64,000 nt of DNA from Pseudoneobacillus rhizosphaerae (GCF_917563885.1 NZ_CAKJTG010000007.1:80398-144397), one strand, 5' to 3'; positions 41,609-51,669 are shown, numbered from the stretch's first letter. Program-made: numbers and translations. Notes: generated from the letters alone by a model not told the origin.

Positions 41609-43903
41609 TTAGATATCAAGTATAGATTGTGTACGTGACTGAATGTTTTCAAGCCATTCCAGACGACTCTTTGTTTCCTTTATCATTTTCTCGACATTTT
41701 GATTATCTGTGGCAAATCCTTCTAATTCTTCTAATTTTTTATCTAGAACCTCATCAAGCTCAACAAACTTCTTACTAAAGGCTTTCTTTATTTGACTGCT
41801 TTGTTTCTTTGCATAATCTACTGCGCTATCACGGTTATTAAATAATTGCTTTTGAATAGGGGCAAAGAATTTCTGAGTCAGTTCGGAACTATCAACGTAT
41901 TCCTTCTTTTCATAAACATCTTTATATTCGCCTGACTCCTGGAACCATGTCCATGGCTTATACCACGCTTTACTTGAATTTGCTACCCATTCCTCTCCGA
42001 CCTTTACTTTTTCTGTTTTAGTAAGAGTGCCTACAAGGTTTGTTAATTGAGAAAGGCCATCCATTTCCCCATCTAAAATCTCAAATGGGTTTAATTCCAC
42101 TGCACCAATCTTTACATCATGGGCCAACTTTGAGATTTTTTGTTTGTATTGGTTAAGCAAATCTTGTGCACTTTTTTCTACATGATTGGTAATAACATTT
42201 TCAAGTTTAATTTGAATTTCTGCCTGAAGACTCTCGGTAAACTTTACAAATAATTGGCACAAACTCTCAGCATCTCTACGTGTTAGTTTCGATTCTAAAT
42301 TAGAGGTTTGGGACGTTATTTTCTTTTGGGCTTCCTTTAAAATAGAATCTGCAATCGTAGCAATTTCCTTATCATAATTAATAGCATCAACCATCGCCTT
42401 AAACTTCTTTGCTTCTTCTCCACTTTTTAATTTGGATTTGATTGAATTGATTTGTTCTAATATCTCTTTTTGTTTATTTTGATTAGAGACGATTTCCTGT
42501 TTCGTATTCTCAAATGATTTTGCACTTTCAAGTTTTTTCGAGAAAGTGTCAACAATATTTTTTATTTTTGCTGTTTTTGCATACTTGGCAACGTACATGC
42601 GAATGGCAGATTCAATTGGGATAATACCGGTATGAATAAGAGCCTCTGTAATTTGATCCTTTGACTCCTTAGCTGCTGCTAATTCTGATGTAATTTCACC
42701 ACGAATACTTGGTGTTAATGGTGCATAGGTTTCTAAGTGTAATTCTTGGTTTCGATTTAATTTTCTTATCTTCATAATAGCTTCCAATATATTAGGGTCA
42801 ATATCGTCATCCATTAGATTAATATTCTTTAAGTCTACATCCTTTAAAGAAGTTCTAATATCTAATGCCGGCAGTGCTGCTGCTGGATAAATATTAGGAT
42901 TTTTGATTCCTTTATCTTCTAAGTATTTGCGCACCTTTTCAATTGATTGGCCAACGCTGTCCTCACCCTGTTTGAAATCATCCAGTTTATTGACCACAAA
43001 AACAAATCGATCTTTAGATTGCTTTCCACCTACTCGCATACTATCAGCTACATGGTTCAATAGATCATTATCATCATTTACCGCTAATTGAGTTGCATTT
43101 AAGATATATAAAACAACCGTCTTAGAGGATTCTGATAACATACGATAGGTTGCCGCTTTATGCTCCGGGTCTCTTGAATTATTGGGCCCTGGTGTATCAA
43201 CTAGTACTAAGGAAATATCATCAGATGAGACAAAAGGAATATCCCCATCCACTTGAACAGTAGAAACAGCTGGATTACCATTTAAACTCTCCATCATAGA
43301 AAAAGTAAGCTCAGGATGAGCAACAAGCAAGTTACCATTTTGGTCGTAGGCTGTAGCTCTAAAGGTATCTAGATCCTTATCTTTTATCTTTGTTATCGTA
43401 GCCGTACATGCTTCTTGCTTCGCAGGCATCATCTTTTTTCTAAGAAGAGCATTAATCAAAGTAGATTTACCGGCACTCATAGTAGCGACGACATTCACTT
43501 CAAAGTCACTGCTAGCTGCCATTTCAAATGCGCGCTTTACATCTGGTTGCTTCAATTCCTCAAAAGGCCCATTTTGAATATCGTGGAAAATCTGTTCAAT
43601 CGCCTTTTCTTTGTCTTTTACTTCTTTAGCTGGGATATGCTCACATGTTATTTGAATGCCCTTTTCCTTAGCTTCTCTTGCAACTGATACTAAATCTTCA
43701 TAATCTAAAATCGTTCCATGAAATTTGACCTTGAAGCTTTTGGTGTTACACTCATCTACTAAAATTTGCGGTAATTCCTCTATCCATTCTTGTAGCCTAC
43801 GATCATCTACTTGTAAGGCACTATTAGCTTTTACAGGCTTACCATCTATTAAAATATTTGTTTCCACTTTATAAGGATTGTATTTAATAAATATTTCTCT
43901 CAT
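41609..43903 (-). CDS. Dynamin-like GTPase, long form
   Basis: This 764-residue protein has a dynamin-type GTPase domain: G1 ATMSAGKSTLINALL (about 138-153), G3 DTPGPNN (about 234) and G4 NKLDDF (about 304). The helical stalk region follows (coiled-coil-like stretches such as QNKQKEILEQINSIKSKLKS). A Trp-rich segment (AWYKPWTWFQ) could be the membrane-contacting part. Bacterial dynamin-like proteins often come as a pair of different length, as here, and remodel membranes or act in phage tolerance. ATG 43903 (AAGGAG upstream) overlaps the stop of the upstream GTPase gene in ATGA; the longer frame to 43942 is not needed. Confidence 0.8.
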   Translation of the reverse strand: MREIFIKYNPYKVETNILIDGKPVKANSALQVDDRRLQEWIEELPQILVDECNTKSFKVKFHGTILDYEDLVSVAREAKEKGIQITCEHIPAKEVKDKEKAIEQIFHDIQNGPFEELKQPDVKRAFEMAASSDFEVNVVATMSAGKSTLINALLRKKMMPAKQEACTATITKIKDKDLDTFRATAYDQNGNLLVAHPELTFSMMESLNGNPAVSTVQVDGDIPFVSSDDISLVLVDTPGPNNSRDPEHKAATYRMLSESSKTVVLYILNATQLAVNDDNDLLNHVADSMRVGGKQSKDRFVFVVNKLDDFKQGEDSVGQSIEKVRKYLEDKGIKNPNIYPAAALPALDIRTSLKDVDLKNINLMDDDIDPNILEAIMKIRKLNRNQELHLETYAPLTPSIRGEITSELAAAKESKDQITEALIHTGIIPIESAIRMYVAKYAKTAKIKNIVDTFSKKLESAKSFENTKQEIVSNQNKQKEILEQINSIKSKLKSGEEAKKFKAMVDAINYDKEIATIADSILKEAQKKITSQTSNLESKLTRRDAESLCQLFVKFTESLQAEIQIKLENVITNHVEKSAQDLLNQYKQKISKLAHDVKIGAVELNPFEILDGEMDGLSQLTNLVGTLTKTEKVKVGEEWVANSSKAWYKPWTWFQESGEYKDVYEKKEYVDSSELTQKFFAPIQKQLFNNRDSAVDYAKKQSSQIKKAFSKKFVELDEVLDKKLEELEGFATDNQNVEKMIKETKSRLEWLENIQSRTQSILDI

Positions 43904-45252
43904 TCGTTCGTAGCTCCTTGTGAAATAATTTGTTCTAAACATAATAAGCCACTGTTTTTTAATAGCTCAATGTCTGGAGATTTTCCTTTGGTTTTATTCA
44001 GCTTTCTAATAACATCTTTTGAGTAGAATTGGGACAGGTTATATTCCTCTTTACTAAATTTATTTTTCAAAAAAAGATAATCATCTGTCTCATCTTCATC
44101 AAGCGCCACATCAAATAGCTTTTTTTTAGCTAAGACCCCCGCATAGGAGGAGACCGGACAAATGAGAGGCTCCTTTATTCCTAGTTTCGTAAGGTCTTCC
44201 TTTAAATGACCTATACTTTCTTCGATAGAATCCTGTGGAATCCTAAAGCGATCCAGTTTATTTATTACAAAAATCAGCTTATCTTCTTCCACGGTTTCAC
44301 AAATAAAACGAAGATATTTAAGATCGTCTGTTGTCCCCATGTTCTCTGCATTAATTACATATAGTACCTTGTCGTAATTTTCTTTCACAATTGTTTCTTC
44401 AGATATCTTGGTATGATCTTTGTTTAGAGATGAATTAATCCCGGGACTATCAATAATACATAACCGAGATTGTCTTTCTACCAATTGCCTGAAGGAAGTT
44501 GAAACATACTTTTTTATATCTTTGTTATCACGATCATCTTGTAAGAGTGTAGTCTCATTAGCGTTCAAATTTAAATTTTTATCGAAACCATATGTAAAAC
44601 CATCCTCAAATGCCTTGTCAAAAATGTAATGCAACTTTGCTGTACAAGCATCATTCATCGTTCGCGTGACAGTTCTGCCAACTAAAGCATTAATAAGGGT
44701 TGATTTACCCGCGCTCATCGTAGCCGTTATCAGTATTTTTTTTGGCTTCTGATTTACATACGTTTGATTTTGCTTCCAAGATTCTACTTGATAAGTTACT
44801 TGATCCAAACCATTCATGAGGGGCTTATCTTGATAAAGTACAGAAAATAATCCCTCAAGCTTCTTGTGATAGTGCTTATTGATAATGGTTTTAATCTCAT
44901 TGAGTAATGTGGTAGCTTTCAAAGATTCCCTAAAACAATTAATAAAAAATGTGTCACAGACTAGCGAATAGCGGTATGTAAAAAGCTTAAAGCCTTTAAA
45001 CTTTATTCCCGTAACACCTTTTGCTTTTCTCTTTATTTCTTGTTCTCTATATGTATACTGTTCAATATCCTTACCAAGAAAAGCAACTTTGTAGTTTGCT
45101 AACATCGCTTTTGAAAATTGATTATCGCTATATTTTCTAACAAAATACTCTAATACGTTTAAGTACCTCACCTTATATTCGACTTTTTCTAGAAGGACTG
45201 GATGCTTTTCTAGAAAATGCGAAACGGATAACAAATCAACTTCAAAATCCAT
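43900..45252 (-). CDS. Dynamin-like GTPase, short form
   Basis: This 450-residue protein has G1 TATMSAGKSTLINALVG (about 172-188), G3 DSPGINS (about 268) and G4 NKLDRF (about 331). A helical N-terminal region precedes the G domain, and the protein ends soon after it, lacking most of the stalk. It is likely to work as a heteromer with the long form encoded next to it. AGGAG precedes the ATG. It is the first gene of the operon; a TATAAT (45291-45296, minus strand) lies about 40 bases upstream, but without a convincing -35 box. Confidence 0.8.
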   Translation of the reverse strand: MDFEVDLLSVSHFLEKHPVLLEKVEYKVRYLNVLEYFVRKYSDNQFSKAMLANYKVAFLGKDIEQYTYREQEIKRKAKGVTGIKFKGFKLFTYRYSLVCDTFFINCFRESLKATTLLNEIKTIINKHYHKKLEGLFSVLYQDKPLMNGLDQVTYQVESWKQNQTYVNQKPKKILITATMSAGKSTLINALVGRTVTRTMNDACTAKLHYIFDKAFEDGFTYGFDKNLNLNANETTLLQDDRDNKDIKKYVSTSFRQLVERQSRLCIIDSPGINSSLNKDHTKISEETIVKENYDKVLYVINAENMGTTDDLKYLRFICETVEEDKLIFVINKLDRFRIPQDSIEESIGHLKEDLTKLGIKEPLICPVSSYAGVLAKKKLFDVALDEDETDDYLFLKNKFSKEEYNLSQFYSKDVIRKLNKTKGKSPDIELLKNSGLLCLEQIISQGATNE

Positions 45253-45365
45253 CTCAACACTCCTATATTTAGTAATACGAACTATCTAACATTATACTAC
45301 TATACAAAAAATGAATTTTGTCGAATATTGTAAAATTTTTGTTGCTTTTGTAAGTTTTTGAAGGA

Positions 45366-45467
45366 AGAACATGGGGATAGCATTGACTGTTCTCGTGATT
45401 CACTTCACTTCTAACTACTTAGCTCAAAAGACACTGAATGAAGCACGAGAACTGCCCACATTCCTCT
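45366..45467. repeat. Inverted pair of palindromic arms between the dynamin operon and the chemoreceptor gene
   Basis: GAACATGGGGATAGCATTGA to CTCGTGATTCACTTC and the inverted arm GAAGCACGAGAACTGCCC to CATTCCTC are separated by about 40 bases. No terminator hairpin lies between them. The rest of 45253-45677 is AT-rich and holds only promoters. Confidence 0.55.
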
Positions 45468-45677
45468 TTCCTTTTCTAAAAAAAATCTAAAGTTCTTCTT
45501 TCAATTCTATCTTTCTTAATTTGAAATCTAACATTTTGAATATTACAATTTTTTAATTACGAAAAATGATAAACTACTACTATGATAATCTTCGACAAAA
45601 TTTGAACTTTTTACAAGCTGGAAAATGTTTAAGTGTTTGATATTAATATTTACTTGATTAGGGAGGATAAAGTCATC

Positions 45678-47438
45678 ATGAAATGGAAGAAGTTTAATTT
45701 TAAGAAAAAAGAAAAGACGAATACTACTAAAACTCCTAAAAGTAATATGAAATTGACGATTAGGAAAAAGTTATTAGGTGGTTTCAGTGTTGTTTTATTA
45801 TTAATGTTACTAGTTGGTGGCTCTGCGGGTTTTCAGTTATTAAAGGTTAATGAGCATTATAAGCAGTTAATAGAAGAAAGAGTATCCACTTTACTTGCTG
45901 TGAAGGATCTCAAGCAAGAGGTGGCCAATCAGACCCTTGCAAGCCGTGGTTATTTAATCTCTGAAGACCAAGAATATTTACTTCAATATGAAAATTCATT
46001 TATGGTTTTTGAAACCACTTATGCCGAGTTACTTGAGGTAAATACACAACCTAAAGAAAAACGATTGATGAAGGATCTTCAAACGGCTTATGAAAATTAT
46101 CAAGCAGTCATTAAAGAATCCATGGATTTAAAAATGGCGAATGATACAGAAGGTTATATTAATCTAATGAGCACTAGTGCAAGTGATTCTGAAGCACAGT
46201 TCATGATGGTAGTGGATGATTTAGTTGCTTACCAAGTGAGTCAGATGGATAAAGGAATCGAAGACACAACCGCAGAAGTCATGGTTGTACAATGGACCGT
46301 CCTTATCTCCATTATCGTTGCTTTAATTTTAGGAATAGCTATTGCTATATGGAATAGCAACCAAATTGTTGGACCAGTGAAAGCAGTTGCTGAAGCCATG
46401 AAAAAGGTTGCTGCAGGTGACCTAACAGTAGAGAAGGTAGTGGTTCGCTCAAAAGATGAAACCCGAGAGCTTGGTGATGCGTTCAATCATATGACAGCTG
46501 ATTTGCTAGCTGTGGTTGGTGAGGTTCGGGAATCGGCGAGCTCAGTTGCTACAAGCAGTGGAGAGTTAAGTGTAACGGCTAAGGAAAGTAGTTCTGCCAT
46601 TGAAGAGATTTCAAAAATGGTCCGCCAAACTTCAGATGGAATGGAGAAACAGCTGCATGAATTTGGTGAGGTACATCAGTCTATGAGCCAAATGGCCAAG
46701 GGAATCACGCAAATCTCGCAAAATGCTGAGGACATGCTGCAATCAAGTGAAACAGCAAATGGGCTCACGAAAGATGGTGGGGAGTCCATCCAGCAAGTTG
46801 TCGACCAGATGAAAAAAATCAATGCTTCGGTTGAGCAAACAACAGGTGTGATTCTTTCGCTAGGTAATCGTTCGAAGGAAATTCATGAGGTTGTAGATTT
46901 TATTACCCAAATCGCCGATCAAACGAATCTATTATCATTAAATGCTGCGATTGAAGCTGCACGTGCAGGTGAACATGGTAGAGGATTCGCTGTTGTTGCC
47001 GATGAAGTTCGTAAGCTGGCAGAGCAAACGAGAACTTCAGCTAAGGAAATTACCAATATGATTAGCCTCATTCAAAAGGAGACAAATCAGGCTGTTGAAT
47101 CAATGGATAGCCAGAATCAGGAAGTCGATAAAGGTTTAGCGTTTACGCAGGATGCCCAAGGAGCATTCTCGCAAATCGAAAATTCGATTGAGGTTGTGAC
47201 AATAAGAGTTGAAGAAGTGTCCAGCTCTATTGAAGAACTAAATCAATTAAGTATCCAAATCATCCAAACGATCGACAACGTTCAGCTTATCGCTGAAACG
47301 AGCGCAGCAGCATCCTTAGAAATCAGCTCAGGGACTGAAGAAAATGCAGCAAGCATCCAACAAGTATCATCAGCATCCCAAAACCTATCTGAATTGGCTG
47401 AGCAACTTCAGAAACTTGTGGCTAAGTTTAAGATATAG
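45678..47438 (+). CDS. Methyl-accepting chemotaxis protein (4HB sensor type)
   Basis: This 586-residue membrane receptor has TM1 near residues 30-50 ([16 protein letters not shown]), an extracytoplasmic four-helix-bundle sensor, TM2 near 205-225 ([19 protein letters not shown]), a HAMP domain ([20 protein letters not shown]) and the signalling hairpin ([20 protein letters not shown]). The N-terminal tail is very basic. It should control CheA; the ligand is unknown. Its own start has AGGGAGG upstream of ATG 45678. Confidence 0.9.
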   Translation: MKWKKFNFKKKEKTNTTKTPKSNMKLTIRKKLLGGFSVVLLLMLLVGGSAGFQLLKVNEHYKQLIEERVSTLLAVKDLKQEVANQTLASRGYLISEDQEYLLQYENSFMVFETTYAELLEVNTQPKEKRLMKDLQTAYENYQAVIKESMDLKMANDTEGYINLMSTSASDSEAQFMMVVDDLVAYQVSQMDKGIEDTTAEVMVVQWTVLISIIVALILGIAIAIWNSNQIVGPVKAVAEAMKKVAAGDLTVEKVVVRSKDETRELGDAFNHMTADLLAVVGEVRESASSVATSSGELSVTAKESSSAIEEISKMVRQTSDGMEKQLHEFGEVHQSMSQMAKGITQISQNAEDMLQSSETANGLTKDGGESIQQVVDQMKKINASVEQTTGVILSLGNRSKEIHEVVDFITQIADQTNLLSLNAAIEAARAGEHGRGFAVVADEVRKLAEQTRTSAKEITNMISLIQKETNQAVESMDSQNQEVDKGLAFTQDAQGAFSQIENSIEVVTIRVEEVSSSIEELNQLSIQIIQTIDNVQLIAETSAAASLEISSGTEENAASIQQVSSASQNLSELAEQLQKLVAKFKI

Positions 47439-47503
47439 TGGAACATGGGGACATTCTGCTAAAAACATAGGGACGGTACTAACGTCTCAACCATACGTTT
47501 TGA

Positions 47504-47549
47504 ACAAAAAAAGCCCAGCTAGGCTATGGTTCTAGTTGGGCTTTTTTCT
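47504..47549 (+). terminator. Terminator of the chemoreceptor gene
   Basis: AAAAAAGCCCAGCTAG and CTAGTTGGGCTTTTTT form a strong stem flanked by A and T runs. Confidence 0.85.
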
Positions 47550-47673
47550 ATTGTTGTCCTCTCCTTTGGCTGCTTTTCGGCTCATGAGAACTATATGACC
47601 AAATAAAATATTATTATAGTTTATAAATTGTATAGTATATGAATGTATAAAAAAATGATTCACTCAAGCCTCT

Positions 47674-47725
47674 AAAAAAAACACCCTTTCCCTAAAATAT
47701 CTTTAAGAAAAGGGTGTTTTTTATT
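47674..47725. terminator. Bidirectional terminator behind the metalloprotease gene
   Basis: AAAAAACACCCTTTCC and GAAAAGGGTGTTTTTT pair around a short loop. It lies about 50 bases after the stop of the minus-strand protease gene. Confidence 0.8.
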
Positions 47726-47772
47726 TACGGACTAATCACTACCTTGGTATCAATCATTTATATGTTGTTTAA

Positions 47773-49602
47773 TTATTTCTTCTTACCTTCGTTAGTACTA
47801 TAGTAGAATTTAGCTGTAATTGATCCATCCGCATTTTCCGCGATGTCGGTTACATGAATTCCAGAATCTGCTGGAGTTGCCCCATTACCTTTCCAGAAAT
47901 AGTACGAACCAGTATGAACATTACCTGAATTAGGTGTTAACTTGTCTCCAGCTTTGAAGAAGTCACCAGAATCCCCACGGTTTACGTACTTCTCTAAATC
48001 ATAGTTTCCATCAGCTTGAAGAACAGAAAGTCCATAGTGCGTTACAACTGTACCATCCGCTGCAACTGCAGATTGATTATATTGGAATCGCTTATTCATC
48101 CAGTTCTCAACATTATTCGGACGGAAGCCTGCTGTTTGATATAGTTTGATGATATTTTCATCCACATGCCAAGCAACTAAGCCTTTTGAATCTACTCCTT
48201 GACGAATTAGACCTTTGTTAAAGCCATCTTGTTGGATATTTTCAAATAAGAAATATTCAGTACCGTTTGATCCAGGTACTTCCAGCTTAACAATACCGTT
48301 ATCCGCACCCGCTTTATTAATAGCAGGTAAGGTAATTTTTTGTATACCACTTGCAGGTGTTACTTCAATTGGTTCCGCCCATCCTAAGAAAATCTTGGAG
48401 AATGGATCAAAGTGAGTTGGTGAGTTTCCAGAGTACGCTGGTGCATTTGGATAACGCATCCAAGAACCACCTGCCATCATCGAGTAGTTTCCAACTCCCT
48501 CAGATGTATAAACAGTATCATAGAAATCTGGTAAGCCAAGAGCATGACCAAATTCATGGGCATAAACACCCGTTTGAGCTGGGTATGGACCTTGTTTTAA
48601 AGAGTCCTCATAGCCACCTGTTGCAAGATTATAACCTGCAACGTTTCCACCTATACCAGGCTGGATGTTGTAATTGTTTACAAGCACTCCGTCATATGTC
48701 ATATCCTCAGCAACCGTCTTGTTAATCCAAGCGCCTTGGCTCATTCCAGCATGTACATCGGCTGGTTTACCAGTTTCATAGTATTTACCATAGTACAATG
48801 CACTTAATAGACTCCACTTATGTGACCAGAATTGAGCAGGATCTTGGCTAAACTCAGCACCTGTCCCTTCATGAATAACGAATATATTAGGGACTTCTCC
48901 ATTTTCAGCATATTTTGAGAAATCAACTTGGTCGTCTGCAGCCTTTAAAAGGTCTCGGATAAATTCACCAGTGTGAGCGTCACCGTTAACATTTCCAAGC
49001 ACATATGTACCGTTTTCAGCATATGTTCCTTTTTGATCTAAATAGTAGGAAGCACCTTTTGGTAACTCAACCCAAACAAATTCAGTATTTTCTTTGCGGA
49101 CTAGATTGATTCTATCATTACTTGATTCCTTATAAGCGTTTTGCATCGTACGGTCTTTCGGTACGTTTGGACCATCATATTGCTTAAATTGATCTAATTC
49201 ATAAGGATTATATTCCGTTCCAAAAATTAAATCCTCGTAATACTTAGCTGGAACTTGACCTTCCATATCCCCAACTGGTTGATCACCGTCTTTATACTTA
49301 GCTAATAATACTAGTACCGGTACATCACCAGTAGCCGATCTATAAACAACATGATTATCACCAGCCTGCTGGAACTTTGCTCCATGGTTGGCTATTTTTT
49401 CAGCTGGATCGGCTTTTGAGACATCTGCCCCTAACTCTTTCGCCTTTTCAGCTAATTCCGGAGATGCGCCTACATAATGAGCTAGACTAAAGTCATATTT
49501 GCTAGTTTCATTTGCGGGGACCCCACTTTGTTGAAAGCCTGCTAGCGCAATGCTACCAACTAAAGCAAGAGATAAACCTGTTTTTGATAAAACTTTTAAC
49601 AA
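47773..49602 (-). CDS. Secreted M6 metalloprotease, immune inhibitor A type
   Basis: This 609-residue exported protease has a signal peptide (VLSKTGLSLALVGSIALAG), a propeptide-like region and the zinc site HEFGHALGLPDFYD (about 345). The downstream MAGGSW motif and the C-terminal beta domain are as in InhA-type M6 enzymes. Such enzymes degrade host or environmental proteins; InhA proteins of the cereus group are nearly 800 residues long, and this one lacks the extra C-terminal domains. It starts at TTG 49602 (AAGGAG eight bases before). A perfect 18-bp palindrome lies 37-54 bases upstream. Confidence 0.85.
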   Translation of the reverse strand: MLKVLSKTGLSLALVGSIALAGFQQSGVPANETSKYDFSLAHYVGASPELAEKAKELGADVSKADPAEKIANHGAKFQQAGDNHVVYRSATGDVPVLVLLAKYKDGDQPVGDMEGQVPAKYYEDLIFGTEYNPYELDQFKQYDGPNVPKDRTMQNAYKESSNDRINLVRKENTEFVWVELPKGASYYLDQKGTYAENGTYVLGNVNGDAHTGEFIRDLLKAADDQVDFSKYAENGEVPNIFVIHEGTGAEFSQDPAQFWSHKWSLLSALYYGKYYETGKPADVHAGMSQGAWINKTVAEDMTYDGVLVNNYNIQPGIGGNVAGYNLATGGYEDSLKQGPYPAQTGVYAHEFGHALGLPDFYDTVYTSEGVGNYSMMAGGSWMRYPNAPAYSGNSPTHFDPFSKIFLGWAEPIEVTPASGIQKITLPAINKAGADNGIVKLEVPGSNGTEYFLFENIQQDGFNKGLIRQGVDSKGLVAWHVDENIIKLYQTAGFRPNNVENWMNKRFQYNQSAVAADGTVVTHYGLSVLQADGNYDLEKYVNRGDSGDFFKAGDKLTPNSGNVHTGSYYFWKGNGATPADSGIHVTDIAENADGSITAKFYYSTNEGKKK

Positions 49603-49638
49603 GAACACCACTCCTTTATATTTAATACGAACTAAATA

Positions 49639-49656
49639 TATCAGACTAGTCTGATA
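49639..49656. promoter_or_regulatory. Perfect 18-bp palindrome upstream of the metalloprotease gene
   Basis: TATCAGACTAGTCTGATA reads the same on both strands and lies 37 bases before the TTG start. It is too short in loop to be an RNA terminator, so a repressor operator (TetR or similar) is likely. Confidence 0.5.
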
Positions 49657-49854
49657 ATAAATAGTTAAATCGTCCTACATGTTTCTACAACTCATTTCTC
49701 ATTCTTTTTTCATTATGATATTTAATTCTAACATTCTATTTATAGCGACATATAAATTAACATATACCACCAATTTTGTCTTATCTTCTTGGGTCCTATT
49801 GTCAATGCTTGTAGAAAGGTTCTATTAGAGGCTGATAGTTACCAATAATATCAA

Positions 49855-49884
49855 TAAAGAGAAGTGATGGTATCACTTCTCCCC
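49855..49884 (-). terminator. Terminator of the YdjM-like gene
   Basis: On the minus strand GAGAAGTGAT and ATCACTTCTC pair around three bases and are followed by TTTATT. Confidence 0.7.
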
Positions 49885-49927
49885 TACAACCTCTACCTCC
49901 AGGGTGTAGGTTGACACTTGACTTATC

Positions 49928-50602
49928 TTACAATCTTATTCTAAACACTTTACTGGTTATCGGCCGAAGGAATTTAACACCCTGTTTGGTATACATATCT
50001 CCAATAACATGAGACATATAAGCAAGCGAAGAGACCAAGGCTATTCCACTTATTCCTGTACTTTTTTCTAATAAGTAGGACATTCCTACCCAATAAAATA
50101 ATGCCCATATGGTATGAGTAGCCCCGCGGTGAGAAAACCATCCCGCTCCCCCGATAAAGAAGGCAAACATCACTAACCACCCAATCTCATTTGATACAGA
50201 ATAATAAATCAGAACTAAACCAATTACGCTCATTAAGATATTTTTTAAGGTTTCCTGACTTCTAAGCGAAAATCCTAAGACTACGGCACCGACACCAAAT
50301 AATAGAAGTTTATTTTGAAGAGTAAACCATTTTCCTGTTAAAAATGGTAATGAATTTTCGTCTAAAAAAGTAGAAACGACAGACAATATCATGAAGGCAA
50401 TTGCAATAACAAGACCTACTTCTTTAAACTGTTTAGCTGTTTTTGTGACACGTCTATTTAATAGATTGTTCCCATCAAGGTCAGCAGCCAGAGAAGCTAT
50501 TCCCGTTGTAACCAATAAAATCGGTATATGTTCAGGCGGTTGATTAAATGAAGCTATAACCCCAATCCCTAGACCCACCGCTAAATGTGTATGTCCTTTC
50601 AC
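49928..50602 (-). CDS. YdjM-like membrane-bound metal-dependent hydrolase
   Basis: This 224-residue polytopic membrane protein has the YdjM pattern: an N-terminal THLAVG motif, DLDGN, SHRGATHT in the middle and HVIGDMYTKQGVKFLRP near the end. The conserved His and Asp residues could bind a metal. YdjM of E. coli is LexA-regulated; in Bacillaceae the role is unclear. The start is GTG 50602 behind GAGGGG. It is single, with a terminator after it. Confidence 0.8.
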   Translation of the reverse strand: MKGHTHLAVGLGIGVIASFNQPPEHIPILLVTTGIASLAADLDGNNLLNRRVTKTAKQFKEVGLVIAIAFMILSVVSTFLDENSLPFLTGKWFTLQNKLLLFGVGAVVLGFSLRSQETLKNILMSVIGLVLIYYSVSNEIGWLVMFAFFIGGAGWFSHRGATHTIWALFYWVGMSYLLEKSTGISGIALVSSLAYMSHVIGDMYTKQGVKFLRPITSKVFRIRL

Positions 50603-50985
50603 AACTTCCCCTCTTTTCTTACATCGGATAATTCTCCAATTTTTCTATTAAACTCTTACTAAAAACTAAAAACACCTCCAAAAGGCACAATGGCATTATA
50701 CAATATGATCTATCTCTTAGGGAGATAAGATGTGATAACAAGGATATCATGATCTCAACAATGTTGAGCGAACATAAAAAAAATCTACCGTTTAGCACGG
50801 CAAAGGATTAGGCTCAGATGTAGTATAAAGCCGAAGATTATCTACGCCAATTTATTAGTAAATAATTTGTAACTAAATACCAACTTCTCCGTCTAATCGC
50901 TTAGATAAGATTAATTCCAGTATTATACATGTATCAATTTCGGTTTTCCACAGGCAATCTTATACTTTTAACTGAGGTGTTTAGA
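50603..50985 (+). other. Intergenic region and possible structured leader of the LysM gene
   Basis: The gap holds several small dyads: TATCTCTTAGGGAGATA (50711-50727), CTCAACAATGTTGAG (50756-50770) and CCGTTTAGCACGG (from about 50788), then a longer self-complementary stretch to about 50850. I do not recognise a known riboswitch in it. It may be a structured 5' leader. Confidence 0.3.
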
Positions 50986-51669
50986 ATGAGAAAAGCAAAT
51001 AAGAACTTTATTACTTTAACAGCGTTAACTTTTGGCCTTTCATTTGGTTTCGGACCCTTTCACACAGATGCTCAAACTTTGCCAACCAATGAAAAATCTG
51101 TTATGTATACGTTGGCGAGTGAAGATTATAAGCTGATTACAATCAAAAAAGGCGATACCCTTTATAGCTTAGCTAAAAAGTACAAAACGACTGTTGCCAA
51201 TTTAAAGAAATTGAATAATCTTAAGTCTGACAAGATTATTAGCGGGAAAAAATTAAAAGTACCAACCGTTGCTACATCAGGCAAACTGTCTCTCAAACTA
51301 CAAAAAGGTTTTGCATTAGAGCAAGAGGAACCTGGTAAGAGTATTCTTTTATACCAAAAAGACACGACTTACTTTGCCCGAATCGAAGTTCTAGATAGTA
51401 AGGCAAACATGAATCTAGTAAAAAAAGAGGCGACTGAATACCTCAAAGCAACTGGGAAAGTCCAAGTGATGAATCCAACTCAAGCACATCCATTTTATAA
51501 GGGCGCGGTATTTTTCTTGCATGCTTCTAATAGTAAAGTATCTCAAAATCTAGTTGTTAAAAAGGTAGACGGCAAATTGGTTAAGTTTACAATCCACTTT
51601 GCTAATAAAGAAGCATCAGAAGGTATCACACCGTATATGATTGATATCTTATCGACGGCAAAATTTTAA
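50986..51669 (+). CDS. Secreted LysM-domain protein
   Basis: This 227-residue exported protein has a signal peptide (TALTFGLSFGFGPFHTDAQT), one LysM domain (ITIKKGDTLYSLAKKYKTTV, then KIISGKKLKVP; residues about 50-95) and an unknown C-terminal domain of about 130 residues with mixed beta strands and Lys-rich loops. LysM binds peptidoglycan, so it is a wall-associated protein; no hydrolase motif is seen. ATG 50986 has GAGGTG six bases upstream; the upstream ATG at 50929 has none. Confidence 0.85.
   Translation: MRKANKNFITLTALTFGLSFGFGPFHTDAQTLPTNEKSVMYTLASEDYKLITIKKGDTLYSLAKKYKTTVANLKKLNNLKSDKIISGKKLKVPTVATSGKLSLKLQKGFALEQEEPGKSILLYQKDTTYFARIEVLDSKANMNLVKKEATEYLKATGKVQVMNPTQAHPFYKGAVFFLHASNSKVSQNLVVKKVDGKLVKFTIHFANKEASEGITPYMIDILSTAKF

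Noticed and set aside
45291-45296. TATAAT upstream of the dynamin operon as a full promoter
   Set aside because: No -35 box is at a fitting distance. The -10 box alone is not enough in AT-rich DNA.
49887-49913. CAACCTCTACCTCC to AGGGTGTAGGTTG dyad, like a MerR-type operator
   Set aside because: Only 9 of 13 positions match, there is no properly spaced promoter, and it lies after the end of a gene. Kept only as a note.
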